A stretch of DNA of 64,000 bases from Aplectana chamaeleonis. Taxonomy: Eukaryota > Nematoda > Chromadorea > Rhabditida > Cosmocercidae. Position 1 is the first letter of the stretch; each line of letters opens with the position of its first letter. The notes beneath the pieces were generated by a model. That model was not told the DNA's origin, searched no databases, and was given only the letters and a program-made list of their open reading frames with translations. The translations under genes were made by a program, and so were the position numbers. Below are positions 9,200 to 20,342 of the stretch, piece after piece. The stretch spans positions 682,001 to 746,000 of the forward strand of contig JAPDOI010000193.1 in assembly GCA_029168955.1 (NCBI GenBank), written 5' to 3'.

Positions 9200-9382
9200 A
9201 TGGAGTGTCAAGTCGACAAAAACGAGCATTTTCGACACCATCTACTTTTTGCGTTTAACCGAGGTGCCAAAGCCACGGAAGCTGCTAGAGAGATTTGTGC
9301 CGTATACGGAGAGGGTGCCATAGCTGAAAGAACTGCTCGATATTGGTTTGCGAAGTTCAAAAGTGGCAATTTCGAGTCATAA
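9200..9382 (+). pseudogene. Mariner transposase N-terminus (HTH only)
   Basis: A 60-codon frame from the ATG at 9200 encodes the N-terminal helix-turn-helix that binds the TIR. It contains RHHLLFAFNRG, ATEAAREICAVYGEG, ERTARYWFAKFKSGNFES. The alignment is to the mariner HTH family, and residue choice is reminiscent of the hookworm bandit element. The frame ends at TAA exactly where the filler begins. The D,D34D catalytic domain is gone, so it cannot transpose. A translated product could at most bind TIRs. Confidence 0.9.
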
Positions 9383-9470
9383 CAGTCATAACATAACAGG
9401 AGCAAGTCATAACATAACATAACATAACAAGTCATAAGTCACACAGGAGCAAGTCATAACAAACAACGGA
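9383..9470 (+). repeat. TAACA / GTCATAACA tandem filler in mariner
   Basis: Repeats of CATAACA and AGTCATAAC, with CAGGAGCAAGTCATAAC twice, replace the deleted transposase body. Confidence 0.85.
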
Positions 9471-9563
9471 GAATACATTATTGATTAAATTGTTGTTATT
9501 TTATGTTTAAAAATAAAGTTATAAAAAATTTAAAAAAACGGCAAGAACTTATCGGACAACCTA

Positions 9564-9992
9564 GATAATTAGAAATATGAGTGAAAGCCTAACACTCGTG
9601 AGTGTGTGTTTGTCGGCTATTTTCGTTTTCCGCTGAGAAAAGAAGCTATATGGGAAACCGGAGAAACCTTGAGCTCTTAGTGCCAATTTGCAGTTCTGCG
9701 CTATATGGTATTATATGAGGTGTATCTCCATGGTGACAACACGGAAAACTGCACAAACTTTGCACTGATTGTTCTTTGCTCAGCGTTGCAAACTGAGCGT
9801 GCGCGTCTTTTCGAGCTTGTTCCCATAATGGGGTTACCGTCAAAAGAAATAAACACTCAAGTGACAATTCCAACCACTGAGTGGTCCTAGCACCACTTTA
9901 TAGAAATCCCATATCTCAAACATAAGACTGAAAATCGGAGGACGGCGCCCTTCACAATCCAATTATCGGGTACAGATCCTGTCGGTGCGCAG
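9564..9992. other. Unassigned
   Basis: The overlapping 61- and 75-codon frames on opposite strands (9646-9890) have no recognisable motif. Confidence 0.5.
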
Positions 9993-10521
9993 TTAGGCCC
10001 CGGTCATAGTCGGTGGATCTACTGAGTCCCACCGGGTCGACACGCATCGAATTCGTGGAAAACGGGTGCAAAAAATCAATCCAATGAGTCCCACTGCGAC
10101 CGTCTGATGCCCACCGCAATCCCCCCGGTTGATACTGATGGTTCTCATGCGCACAAGGGCGGGGCCAATGCACCGACTGAGTCCGACTGAGTCCCACCAG
10201 AACCATCCTCACCCCACCCGGTCGATATAGGTGTTTTTCATGTGATTTGGGTGCATTTTTTCGGCCGACTGCGACCTGCCGAGTCCCGCCGCATCTCGAC
10301 TCTCGCCGTCTGCGCTCTGCCCCACGTACTGCTGATACGGAAATCAGATTCAGACATGTTGAAAACAAGAAAAATCAGCCACCAAACACGTTCCGATTCA
10401 CAGCTGAGGTGATAATCGTTCCTATCAATTGCGTGTTTCGCAGAGGAGTTGGTTGGCGCTGGGGGCAACCGGACTCAGTGGGACTCAGCAGGTTTTTCGG
10501 CCGACTATGACGGGGACCTTA
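9993..10521. mobile_element. MITE with TTAGGYCCCGTCATAGTCGG ends
   Basis: Left end TTAGGCCCCGGTCATAGTC at 9993. The right end reads TTAAGGTCCCCGTCATAG on the minus strand, finishing near 10521. ACTGAGTCCCACCGG-type subterminal motifs recur at 10023, 10084, 10177-10195, 10275 and, inverted, 10470-10490. Length 529 bp. The target is probably TTA or TTAA. Confidence 0.75.
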
Positions 10522-10557
10522 AGCCTGCAAGCACCACTCCATATTATCACCTCTGAT

Positions 10558-12579
10558 CAGGGCTGGGCACACGTCCCGGCATGGCGATTTTGAATATGCA
10601 CCCCCCCCCTTAGCTCGGTAATTTTCAGGCACCCTCCGATGGGAAATCGAAATCGGCTGTTTTCCGAGAAGTCGAGCACAACAGCCATGATCTTGACTTC
10701 CTTATTTTAATAAACCAGAGTATGAAAAAAGCACTGAATAAAGAAAATTCCGAAAATGTCAACAAAAAAGATAGTGTAATTTTTAAACTTCCAAACAATC
10801 TTATGGAGAAAATTTTTAGTAAGAAGGTAGGTTGTGACAGAAGATAAAAAAATTTTCATTGATTACAAATCAGCAATTACAAACAACAACAGAGCTACTT
10901 TTATTCCAGTAATTAATGTTTTCTATCGAATGTTTTCATGAACCTATGCATGAAGGATTAATCCGTGTTCGATCGTTCTGATGGACAAATTTTCAGAAGT
11001 GTTTTGTGTTGTGGAACCATGTAGGGATTGATGAGATACGTAGGAGGAAAACCCGATTTTTACCCACGTAGAATGCGGCGATCCCTTAGAGACTCAGCTC
11101 GCCGTGCGATATGGTGTGTGTACGCAGCTACACAGCGCACACGGGAGTGGACGCGCGCACAATATTAATGAAAAAATGTATTTTATTACAGAACGGGGAA
11201 GAGAAAACGATTGGAACCGAAGGAAATGGAAGACGATGAAAATTGTCTATTCTGGATGTACCCATTTTAGAAATTTAATGTAAACAAACAAAGTTGGAGC
11301 AGGGGTAAGTATTTAGCAGTGACATGTTTAATTCAAACGAACCTAGTTGATCAAAAGTAGCACTGAACATGAAAAAGGATATCGTTTGAAAGAGGAGAAT
11401 CTGGCAAACAATTTAGCTTCAACAAGATCGTTTTTTAATGTGATTTAAGGACCTTAAATCTCGTCCCGGTTTTACCCCGAAAACAGGGACAAAACCGGGA
11501 CGAGTTTTAAGGTTCCTAAATTATGTTGAATATCGAAGCTTTTGTCACTGAAATCTTAACCAGATTCTCCTCTTGCTCCCAACGCTCTTAGTCCTCATGG
11601 TTAATGCTGTTTTTAATAAACAAAGTTCATTTGAATGAACCTTGTCAAGTCCGAAAAAGTCGCCCTGCTCCAATTTAGTTTATTTACATTAAATTTCTCT
11701 AATGGTTGCATTGAAAGCATCCTATTTCTGCCTTCTTCCATTTACTCCACTTTCGATTCTTCTATCCTCCCCGTTCTGTAGTAAAACACATTTTTATTAA
11801 TATTGTGCGCGCGTCCACTTCAGTGTGCGCTGTGTAGCTGCGGACAAACACCATATCGCACGGCGAGCCCAGTCTCTAAGGGATCGCTTTATTCAAGCTG
11901 GATCAATTTCGGGTTTTTATGTACAGGGTACTTCTCAGGTAGGAAGATACGATTATTTGCTTCTTCCACTGGAACTTGCAGTCTTCAACTTTTACAGTCG
12001 GCTCTATTCATAAGTCATTTTCACAGACGAAATTCCGTTGACTAGTTTTTATACTGACCGTGATATCTGTATTTTTAGTTTGCCATAATACAGCAGTTCG
12101 CTAATCCTTTTCTGAACGTGAACGATAGCGCGTCTGAGCGCTGTCTTTGTATCTTCGCTTCTGATCATTAACCACAAGCGTAATCACTGACCGTTACACT
12201 AAAGAAACATTACACCACATCAATCCTTACTTGCTACTAAATAGCAGAGTAGTGTTTATTCCTTCATCAAAACAATCAAACACATTATATATGATCTTTA
12301 ATTCATAGAGTTCTTGATGAGAAGCTCCGACAGCAACTATGAATTATTCCGAACACAAACTGCATATCTATCAAAAATTTTAATTCTGTAAGTGTTCGTC
12401 TTAAAAAGCGGAGAAGAAGATAGGACAAACCAGAAGAGATTCGTGTATTATTCTGCTCCTGAAAGCGACAGAACAAGCATTTCGTTTTTTTTGTGTCCGG
12501 TTTAGGCACCCCCCTTTGCCCTCTCTGCAACGTCCAATATGCACCCCCTAAGGTTAACCGGGACGCGTACCCAGCCCTG
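10558..12579. mobile_element. 2.0-kb hAT-like element with perfect 8-bp TSD
   Basis: TIR CAGGGCTGGGCACACG (left) and CAGGGCTGGGTACGCG (right, minus strand), both followed by TCCCGG. The 8-bp duplication CCTCTGAT lies at 10550-10557 and 12580-12587. The 8-bp size and the CAGGG start are hallmarks of the hAT superfamily. Most of the inside is one long hairpin. No transposase was recognised, so it is non-autonomous. Confidence 0.93.
11050..11918. repeat. Long hairpin inside the 2.0-kb hAT-like element
   Basis: Imperfect arms of roughly 400 bp (about 11050-11470 and 11500-11918) meet at a centre of CTCGTCCCGG and CCGGGACGAG around 11460-11506. Strongly conserved stretches include GCACGGCGAG, CAGCTACACAGCGCAC and GCGCGCACAATATTAA in inverted form. 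The plus-strand frames at 11803-12045 are read from the right arm and are not genes. Confidence 0.85.
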
Positions 12580-12979
12580 CCTCTGATAGTGCCCTCTGAA
12601 AAATTTCTTCTGAAGCAGATCAGTGTCGGAACCGGTTCAGTGAGCCTACCATAAAGTTGCGCGACCTACATGAAGTCGCATAAATGCTGCGCCTAACCAT
12701 GCTCAACGTTAAAGGCATCGTTCACGAGGAATTTCGTTTTCGAGTGTTCCATATATAATGAGAGCTCTAGTACACAGTATAACGAAAAAGCGCGAAAAAA
12801 ATCACTGTAAACTCCTTTTTCAGACCGAAAATATCTCAATCGACCTCTGAGAAAGGAAGAATCGATCGTTAGAGATTGCTGTTTTGACCAACGACCTCAC
12901 GATCAAATGAGGTTTATCTTTCTTTCAAGTGATTTGTGGAGAAGGAAATGTTAATCGATGTGTGTAGAAAAGTCATTCT

Positions 12980-13883
12980 TTACGAATCGTAGGAGCTGGG
13001 GGAGAACGGAGTACGGGGTGGCGTTGGTGCCAGCCGGCTGGCAGCATGGACCACTCTCGGCCGAGTCGCCCAGACAGCGAGATGGATGGCTCGCTCGCTC
13101 GTTGATTGGCGATCGGCGGATATCACGCACGCAGGATCAGAGCCTGTGCGTGGAGAACAACCGTTTCTTCGAAAAAAAAAGGTGAGGACTTCCTTTATTA
13201 AAGTAAACAGCCCCTGAGTTTTTTGAGGGGTTGAAGTCGTTTGCATGTCAGAATCTCGCCCACCCGGAATTCAACCCCTCGAAAAAAATCGGGAAAACTT
13301 CGCCTTCATGTCAGAATCTCGCCCACCCGGGATTTCAACCCCTTGAAAAAATCGGTAAAACTTCGCCTTCATGTCAGAATTTCGCCCACCCGGGGTTCCA
13401 ACCCCTTGAAAAAATCGGGAAAACTTTGCCTTCATTTCAGAATCTCGCCCAACCGGGGATCCAACCCCTTGAAAAAATCGGGAAAACTTTGCCTTCATTT
13501 CAGAATCTCGCCCACCCGGAGATCCAACCCCTTGAAAAATTTGGTAAAACTTCGCCTTCATGTCAGAATCTCGCCCACCCGGGGTGCTAACCCTTTGAAA
13601 ATTCGGAGATTGTGTCCTCCCTAGCAAAGGACTTCAACCCTCAGGAACTCAGGGGTTGTTTGCTTTAATATAGAAAATCGTCACACTTTTGGTAAAAAAA
13701 AACGGCTGAACTCCATGCACAGGCCCTGATCTCGCATACGTGATCTCCTCCGATCGCCAATCGACGAGCCAGCGAGCCATCGATCTCGCTGCCGGGGCGA
13801 CTCGACCGAGAGCGGTCACTGCTGCCAGCCGGCTGGCGCCGACGCCACCCCGTACTCCGTCCTCCCCCTGTACCCAATCGTAA
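12980..13883. mobile_element. Inverted-repeat element flanking a 63-bp tandem array
   Basis: Left arm 12980 to about 13232, right arm about 13634-13883. Inverted matches include ACGGAGTACGGGGTGGCG, GCCAGCCGGCTGGC and GATTGGCGATCGG, and near the core a CCCCTGAGTT/AACTCAGGGG pair. The array lies exactly between the arms. No duplicated target was found. The open frames at 12958-13246 and 13665-13898 are the two arms read on different strands. Confidence 0.85.
13227..13610 (+). repeat. 63-bp tandem array, about 6 units
   Basis: TCAGAATCTCGCCCA cores begin at 13248, 13311, 13374, 13437, 13500 and 13563, exactly 63 bp apart. The unit also holds CAACCCCTTGAAAAA and GGGAAAACTT. Since 63 is 21 codons, three frames stay open (119, 127 and 118 codons) and translate as 21-residue repeats. 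Nothing marks them as genes. Confidence 0.95.
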
Positions 13884-14204
13884 ACTATATACTATCAACT
13901 TCCCCTCAGTTGCTCTGTATCAAATGTTGAAAATTTACTAATATGATGGCTGACAGCAAATTGTGCTAGATGACTGACGGAGGGCCGGCCTCTTTTGACG
14001 GAATTTGAGAAATTCAACCTCATTTATCTTTAGAATAAGGCGTTTTCAACCGAACAAACTCTCCCTACTTTCTTAGGTGGGCCCAGAAAATCATTTGAAC
14101 CGAAAAAACTGTGAGTGGTTTCCAGCGCGTACGATGCCTTTAACCAAGCGTTTAGTGCTGCAGTGTAACTTGTCCATTTCAATCCAACACAAAAAGAACC
14201 GTAC

Positions 14205-14520
14205 CCAACTTTGAGCGAAACTAGGGTGATATTCATGATCCTGGCGTTGAGGGCTACCCAGTGGTATAGCCGTTGTGGTGGTTACGTTGAGAATTGTAGG
14301 ACCTTTGCAATCCGCCGGGCTTGTATTTACGGTACCGTGGCGGATGGGGCGTTACAGACTCTGTCTGCGTTACACTGTGCTTACCGTGTATAGAAAGCGT
14401 GTTGATTGCGAAACTTCCATAGTTTTCAACAAAACTTCGACAGTGACTATACCATTGGATAGCCTTCAAAGCCTGGGTCATAAAAGTCTCCCTAGTTTCA
14501 TCTAATGTTGACATTGAAGC
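14205..14520. mobile_element. Fold-back MITE (GAAACTAGGG arms)
   Basis: GAAACTAGGGTGATATTCATG (from 14217) is matched in inverted form by the right side ending CCCTAGTTTC (about 14505). Matching continues through GGTATAG and GCAATC. The arms are about 75% alike over about 100 bp. Target duplication not seen. Confidence 0.7.
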
Positions 14521-15818
14521 GAGTTATACAAAAAAGACGGAAAAGACGCGGAAGCCCCACCTCGCTCGCTTTCTGATCAATCCTACGAGTGGTAGTATAA
14601 TTCTTATCTGAACCAATCGAAACTATCGTTATCGCTATCCTTCTAACATCTCTGCCTCTATCTGTCTGTTTATTCCGGGGTGGCTCTTTGATTCAGAAAA
14701 AGTTTCTGAAATTGAAGCAAGACAATAAACAGCCGTTTTCCGAAGGATTGTGATTATTTCATGTCTGTGCTCTCTTCAGACTTTAATCTTATTTACCTCA
14801 GATTCCTGGTAACCCACCTATCTTTCCCTGGAATCTTTGGCTAAGCTTGCCGTAGAAATGCACTTTCCTTGACAGCTTTATAGTTTGAATAGAGATCGAG
14901 AATGAAGAGATGTCTGGAGTGCTCCCAGACGGATGAAAAACATATACAGACCATTCATTGCAAGCCAATTGTAACATTAGTGATGCCCATAAATAATGAA
15001 GTTCACTTTTTTGTTCAAAAGCACTGGCTGTCCTCGATTTTTGCGTTGGCAGCAATTTCAATGTAACAATGTGTTACAGATGAATTGTGTTTAAATAGGA
15101 TCAGGTCTCTGACATTCCACTGGAGAGTGTTACTACCAGTCCGAATATTGTGCCTTTGAAGATGATCGCCCCGCGGACAGACCGCTATTCTTCACGGCGA
15201 AATCCCAGGGAGAAAACAGAACGAGAGAGAATGGGGGAATCAATTCAAAGAACATAAAGTGCGCTGACGCCGCATCTCAAACTTCCCCCAATGATTTAAG
15301 TCGACCAAATGGAATAGAATGTATTCTCTAAGGGGTATGTTCTATGCTAGGAAGGGCTGTACATATGTGTTCATTCAAAAACTGGCCGAACAGGTCCGAA
15401 TATGAAGCGCATGAAAGGGATTTCACACCTCCCTCGACAATACTCTGTGAAAATTGGTATCGCTGGGTCCGCAATAGCCCCGAGATTCTCGCTATTATCG
15501 CGATGGGGTATAGACAGTTGATTGGCGACTCCGCGACATACATAGCATCGTTGGGTGGAGCCGGGTAGTCCACCAAATCTCAGCTCTGGGCAGATCAAGG
15601 AAGGAACCTTCACCATTGGCAAAAAGTCTCAGAAAAGAATCAAAGTGACCCGACATTTCTGCAAGTCATTTTCAAGATTGGATGGGTGCCATTGCTGGTT
15701 CTTGGTCCATACCTTTTCTACCCTTGAAGATAGCCCTTTTGGTGAAGATGGTTTTGGAGTCCTCATGAAATTCATGAATAAATCAGTATAAATAGAATAG
15801 TGTTTCCAGTTACAAAAA
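14521..15818. other. Unassigned intergenic DNA
   Basis: Several 70-90 codon frames on both strands (14798-15061, 15328-15791) overlap one another and show no family motif. No tandem or inverted structure was noted. Confidence 0.5.
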
Positions 15819-16556
15819 GTACGCTCCCACTCTTCCAGCCGATTTCAGTTTATGAATTGCAATTTTAAACCAGAAGCTAACGATTTTTCGTTCATAACTT
15901 TTTACCTTAGATGATGGACATTCGGTAGAGTTGTTTTCCGAATACCCATGTAATCCTACCTCGACCATAGTTTTGAGTTTTGAAAAATAATGCCCCGATC
16001 CTCCAGCCTAATTCGTTTTATAAAATACTTATAGCTCTTTAAACGTTGGAGACAGGGTTATGGTGAAGGTTGTTCTCGAAGTCTCCGTGAAATTCTGCGT
16101 CGAATGATTTATCGGAGCTCCATAGTAATCTTCTTAGAGTGCTCTCGTCTCTATGGTGAAAATGAGAGACGCAGAGTTCTGCTGGAGCCAACAATGTGGC
16201 TCTGCTCCACCGACCTGGCTGGCTTATGTAGCATGCAAAGTAAGGAAACCGATATATCATTCGACGCAGAATTTTAGGCAGATTTCGAAAACATCAATTC
16301 TTGACCCTATCTATAACGGTTAAAGACTTATAAGCAAAAAACTAGTATTTCTTGAAACGAATCAGGCTGAAGGATCGGGGCATTATTTTCCAAACCTGAA
16401 AATCACAGTCCACGTAGGATTATATAGGGATTAAGAAAACAGCCTACACCAAAGGTCCATCTCCTAGCGTAAAAAAGTTTTGAACGAAAAACCGTTAGCT
16501 TCAGGTAAAAAAATGCACTTTATAAACGGAAATTGGCTGAATGAGTGGGAACGTAC
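15819..16556. mobile_element. Fold-back element, GTACGYTCCCACTC ends
   Basis: Left end GTACGCTCCCACTCTTCC at 15819. The right end reads GTACGTTCCCACTCATTC on the minus strand to 16556. Arms of about 250 bp show inverted blocks such as AATAATGCCCCGATCCT and AAAAATCGTTAGCTT-type strings. A spacer of about 230 bp (16070-16300) separates them. Confidence 0.85.
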
Positions 16557-16986
16557 ATATCCTACCTCTTCGAAAATTAGTTATTCGTAGAAGATCTGCT
16601 TTCAGCTGAGAATAGGTTTTTCAAATGGAAATATAGAAGTGGGTGGTTCAAAACATACGTGGGAATTTTCGGATTCGAATTTTACTAAAACAAATACTTG
16701 AATTGGAATGATGTCGAAATCTTTGAACCCATTCAAAAATCAAGTTTCGCGAGCCCAAACCCTCACAACTAGAAGTTAACTTGATGTTGGTACACAGTAA
16801 AATAGACATTCACATCATAGGCGTATATACTTGATCATTCAATCAAGGAAAACAAGCTCGACCGTCTGCTGTCACCTCGCCATTCCGCCGCATCGCTCGG
16901 GGTTGCAAAGCTGCGCCGCCTGGCCAAGCGGTAGCCGCCGGTGGCGACCGCTGCCAGAGTCCGTCCTGACCTAGTCTAAAGATTCG
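16557..16986. other. Unassigned, GC-rich at right
   Basis: AT-rich to about 16850, then a GC-rich stretch with TGGCCAAGCGGTAG near 16920, which resembles a tRNA A box. No B box follows at the proper distance, so no tRNA is called. Confidence 0.4.
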
Positions 16987-17160
16987 CTTATACTCCCGCC
17001 GCCGAGCGACGCGGCACAGTTCAATCCTGTAAGGCGACGTTTATACTTCTGCCACCGAGCGGCGCCGCGGGGTGCAATCCTACAATATCGATCGTGCAGC
17101 GCCCTCGATCAATATTACAGAAATACACTCTGTCGCACCGCTCAACGGCGGGAGTATAAA
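16987..17160. mobile_element. GC-rich palindromic MITE (TTTATACTTCTGCCACC ends) plus half copy
   Basis: 17040-17160 starts TTTATACTTCTGCCACCG and ends CGGCGGGAGTATAAA. The arms carry GAGCGGYGCSGC. A left half-copy (CTTATACTCCCGCCGCC) precedes it at 16987-17020. Confidence 0.7.
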
Positions 17161-17175
17161 TGACCTCTAAGGGGT

Positions 17176-17784
17176 CGTTTGTAGGCAGTGTTCACTATAA
17201 AAAATGTGACTCGGTTTCCACTAGAAATGGGTAGTGGAGGGACACTCTGTAACATTGACGTCGAAGAAACGCATGAGAACGAGCCAAGAAGAGCCCCAAA
17301 AGAGCCCGAAGTTGCCACTCTGAGCTCAAGGCAAACCCCAAAAACGCAATGCCCGCCCATCGGCGTAAACGAATGAAAACGCGAAATCGTGAGAGGAGCG
17401 ATGGTTTCTGGTCAATAGCCCCGTTATTCTCTTCAATCTCAACTTCTCTCTTTACTCAGGTGGGCTCGCATACATCGCCTGCAAAAGACGGAAGTCACAA
17501 GCCTAGGACAACTAGTCCAACGTGCTTTCCTAGCTCAATATTTGAGGGACCAAAACTCCGTTCACAAAAGGTCTGGTACAATTCCAAAGACATCTTTGGA
17601 ATCAGCTTGGGAACTTCTTTCAGATAGGGGGAAAACAGGATGCGGATCTTTATCGTGAACACTGCCTTTAAAGTTCTGCTGCCGAGCGGCGCGGCAAAAT
17701 GCAAACCTCTGATCAATCAGGCTGCGCCGCGTGATCAATATTTCTGAAATGCACTGTACCGCGCAGCAAGGCGACGGAAGTAGC
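17176..17784. mobile_element. Second GC-rich palindromic MITE, interrupted by a TTAA MITE
   Basis: After the inserted MITE, 17669-17784 carries TTCTGCTGCCGAGCGG ... GCGACGGAAGTAGC, the same family as 17040-17160. Its missing left tip (CGTTT) lies at 17175-17179 on the far side of the MITE. Confidence 0.55.
17179..17671 (-). mobile_element. TTAA MITE, body type 1, inverted copy
   Basis: The ends GTAGGCAGTGTTCACTATAA (left, TTAA mutated) and ATCGTGAACACTGCCTTTAA (right, TTAA 17668-17671) enclose a 493-bp body. The body is the reverse complement of 2957-3446, for example GAAATGGGTAGTGGAGG and AAAGAGCCCGAAGTTGCCA. Confidence 0.88.
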
Positions 17785-18960
17785 ATCACCCGTGTGATGC
17801 GCTTGCTGTGAGGACTATATAAGATGCCTAAGACGCGAATGATCTCTCCTTACAGTTGATACAACAAAGGGGGCCCTCTACCACCACAGGTTTACATTTC
17901 TCTCAGATTAGAGCTTCGTCCCTGGTTTACAAACGGTGAAACGCGCACTATGTCAGAGAGAGGTTCTGGTGGTTTCTTTCCCTCTCGGTGGTTTCTTTAA
18001 ATGGCTTCATGATTCACAGCCGACGCTCGTAACCACCATTGGCTAGCAATGATTAATATAAGTTTTTTCATGCGTTTGGGAAACCTTCAGACACCTTTTT
18101 TTGCTTTGATCTCGGTTCCAATGCCAGAGTTGTCAAGGCAAGTGCACTTCTATTGCTAGCTTAGGCGCCAAAGACCTCTAGGAGAGAGAAAAATGTTGAG
18201 CAGCATGAATCATATTGTTAGACCATGGAAAAGAAGGTCGAGAGAGATGGAATGCATATCAGTGAGGTGGCCAGTTTTGAAGGATGACTTCTGCTGGTGA
18301 AAATATCAGCCTGAAGACTTCACCTTTCTTTGTTTTCTGAAGGCGGACTTATTTTGAAACCCTCCTAAGTCGAGAACGACGCAGGCAGTGAGTAAGCGCT
18401 GGTGTAGCTGGGTTCATGCTATACTAGTCTAGTCATCCTTCTGAACACCACCGCGTCACGCGCAGGCGTGGCGTTAGAGTATGAAACTGAACGCGAATCT
18501 GGTGTTCATTCTGAGTTTTATAAAATACTACAGCAGACCACGGTAGCTGGACCCACTGTATTCTATCACGATCATTGACGTCACTGAAAACGGACCTCAT
18601 CTGTTCTGTTTAATGTTTCAAAAAACACTCGATGTTTAATTTTGGGAATAAGAAGATTTTGCTTACAGTCGCAACGAATCGCAATGATATTTTGCAATCC
18701 TTATTGTGTGTTGGCCTACGCGCAACAATGAATGCAAAGTATCGGTGCAATTCGCGCCGATGTACTTGGCTGGTGTTCTATTAATTAGATAGATTTTCTT
18801 TTTTTCATGATTTGTCTGCTTTTTTATGCTTTAGGTTTTGTGGGTTTCTCAAAGTATAAGCTTTTGGATAGGGATTACGAGCAATGTGCAATAGCCGTCG
18901 TTTAGGAAACACGGCGGCATCACCACACACCCATAACGCCTTCGGGCGTGAGTGCTTGGT
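17785..18960. other. Unassigned intergenic DNA
   Basis: No gene, RNA or repeat that I can support. Confidence 0.5.
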
Positions 18961-19026
18961 AGCGCTACCCACGGTAGCTTTGAATCACAATGTAATCGTT
19001 AGGGTAACAATCCCCGTGGGTAGTGC
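18961..19026. repeat. Inverted repeat with 14-bp arms
   Basis: AGCGCTACCCACGG (18961-18974) and CCGTGGGTAGTGCT (19013-19026) pair with one G-T. The loop is 38 nt. No RNA family was recognised. Confidence 0.65.
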
Positions 19027-19067
19027 TAACACTGGATAGGACTACCAGCACTGCCGCGCTGATGAAT

Positions 19068-19292
19068 CCGGGGTATGCAACTATTTCGGGGGGGGGGGCA
19101 CTCAGGATTCATTTGGAGAATGAATGATACCGCCTTCAGAAGCCGAGGGATTTCCATGGAGTCTCCACGAAAATAATGACTGATAACGCTATCAGACAAA
19201 TTATATTAGCACAAATTTCCATTTTCATGGATGAATCGTTTTGTTTTCTCGAGTGCCCCCCCCCCAAATAGTTTCAAGCCCAATACGGCCCC
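19068..19292. mobile_element. Short MITE with poly-G/C subterminal tracts
   Basis: The left part reads AACTATTTCGGGGGGGGGGCA. The right part is GAGTGCCCCCCCCCCAAATA then GTTTC, its inverted match. The style resembles the TATCCTAGACG MITEs, but the ends differ. Confidence 0.6.
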
Positions 19293-20342
19293 TGCTGTGA
19301 AGCGGTACGAAGAAAGTTTTGCGTTCAGTGAGTGGCTTGGTCAGACCTACTTTTTGATTGCTGACGTTCATAGTCTTTCGTGCCCTCTTCGACAGAGCGA
19401 ACATTCAGTCGGGGCGGCGAGTATGCATCGCTTGTGAATTATCAGAGCGGGCCGCTCAGGCTGAGGAGGTAGAAAGAGTGTGTATGACCTCTAAGGATCT
19501 ATATTCTACGTGGTGGGTAGGCGAGGGCAATCAATGAGCCTTAGCCTTTATTTCCGTCGCAGTTCCTTGGAATTGCCTCCGCTCGACGTGACTCACCTCA
19601 TGCACCGCATGCTCTCTGAATGCGATAAAATAAGCTCTCTGTTTTGAGATCTTAGTCTCTCGCAACTGCAGAGCTTACACCACACAGTTCAAAATGACTC
19701 ACTTCACGTTCCACGGGGTGCTCAGCGCACTAAACGTCTTCAAAGCAGGTTGTCCGACAACGCTGAGTATCCTGTTGCGACATTTGAAATTTAGCGTCTT
19801 CGCTTCATGGGAGTGAAGCAGCTTGCGAATGTTTGCAAGAATCAAGTCTTCTCATTCAAATGCCACTTTTTCGCTATCATCCTTCAGTTTGGACTTGCTC
19901 GGCTTTGAGTTTAGGTTCTCTACCAATTCGGAACTTGACGCCGATGCAAAAGAGACAAGATGTCTATGTACCCTGTTTTCGGAAAAACATTACTCAGCTC
20001 TCATGCGTGCGTGTGCGCGCGTATGCTACGCTTACGTACGCAAAGGAACTAGACTCTGGAGAATCTCTAGTGATCTGTCGATTTTGGTTATCACCAAGCG
20101 GTGGTCCTCGGTGAGATGTAACTAGTGATAAGAAGGTTCCGACGAAAAAGTCACCGCTACGGACTGTGACAGTGAAAAACGGGCCTCATTTCAAATAAAC
20201 CAGAGTCTATAGCCCATTTCACAGTTCGCCGGCCGACGTAGGACGACTCATGATCAAGCGTGATAAGCTAAGATAGATAAGGTGCTCAGACAGTAGGTGC
20301 GGGCGGGTCGCTGCCTTTTGGCAGGCGGGTCGAGATCCCCCC
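19293..20342. other. Unassigned intergenic DNA
   Basis: Plus-strand frames of 100 and 93 codons at 19823-20125 overlap each other and have no recognisable domain. Confidence 0.45.

Larger units (their letters stand above)
9029..9563 (+). mobile_element. Internally deleted mariner (bandit/Hsmar1-like)
   Basis: TIRs TAGGTTGTCCGATAAG... (9029-9056) and its reverse complement (9536-9563) match over about 28 bp. Length 535 bp against about 1.3 kb for an intact mariner. The 5' leader and start codon are kept, as is the 3' AT-rich tail with an AATAAA-like string (AAAATAAAG). The transposase is cut after about 60 codons and replaced by a TAACA-rich filler. It is non-autonomous. Confidence 0.92.
12709..14143. 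mobile_element. 1.4-kb TTAA element containing a nested inverted-repeat unit
   Basis: The left end TTAAAGGCATCGTTCACG (12709) and the right end, read TTAAAGGCATCGTACGCG on the minus strand (to 14143), match in the first 13 bases. The left 120 bp resemble body type 2. Most of the interior is the nested unit at 12980-13883. Confidence 0.65.

Noticed and set aside
13248..13600. Regular array considered as CRISPR
   Set aside because: Units are near-identical throughout, with no alternating unique spacers. The same holds for the 22-, 46-, 66- and 497-bp arrays.
13230..13627. Three overlapping frames of about 120 codons
   Set aside because: Products of the 63-bp tandem array. They are open in several frames at once and no non-repetitive coding sequence adjoins them.
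15265..15300. Second SL1-like sequence (CTCAAACTTCCCCC on the plus strand)
   Set aside because: Only the first nine bases match the reverse complement of SL1. The rest diverges.
16915..16960. tRNA gene (TGGCCAAGCGGTAG)
   Set aside because: No B box at the expected distance and no acceptor stem.
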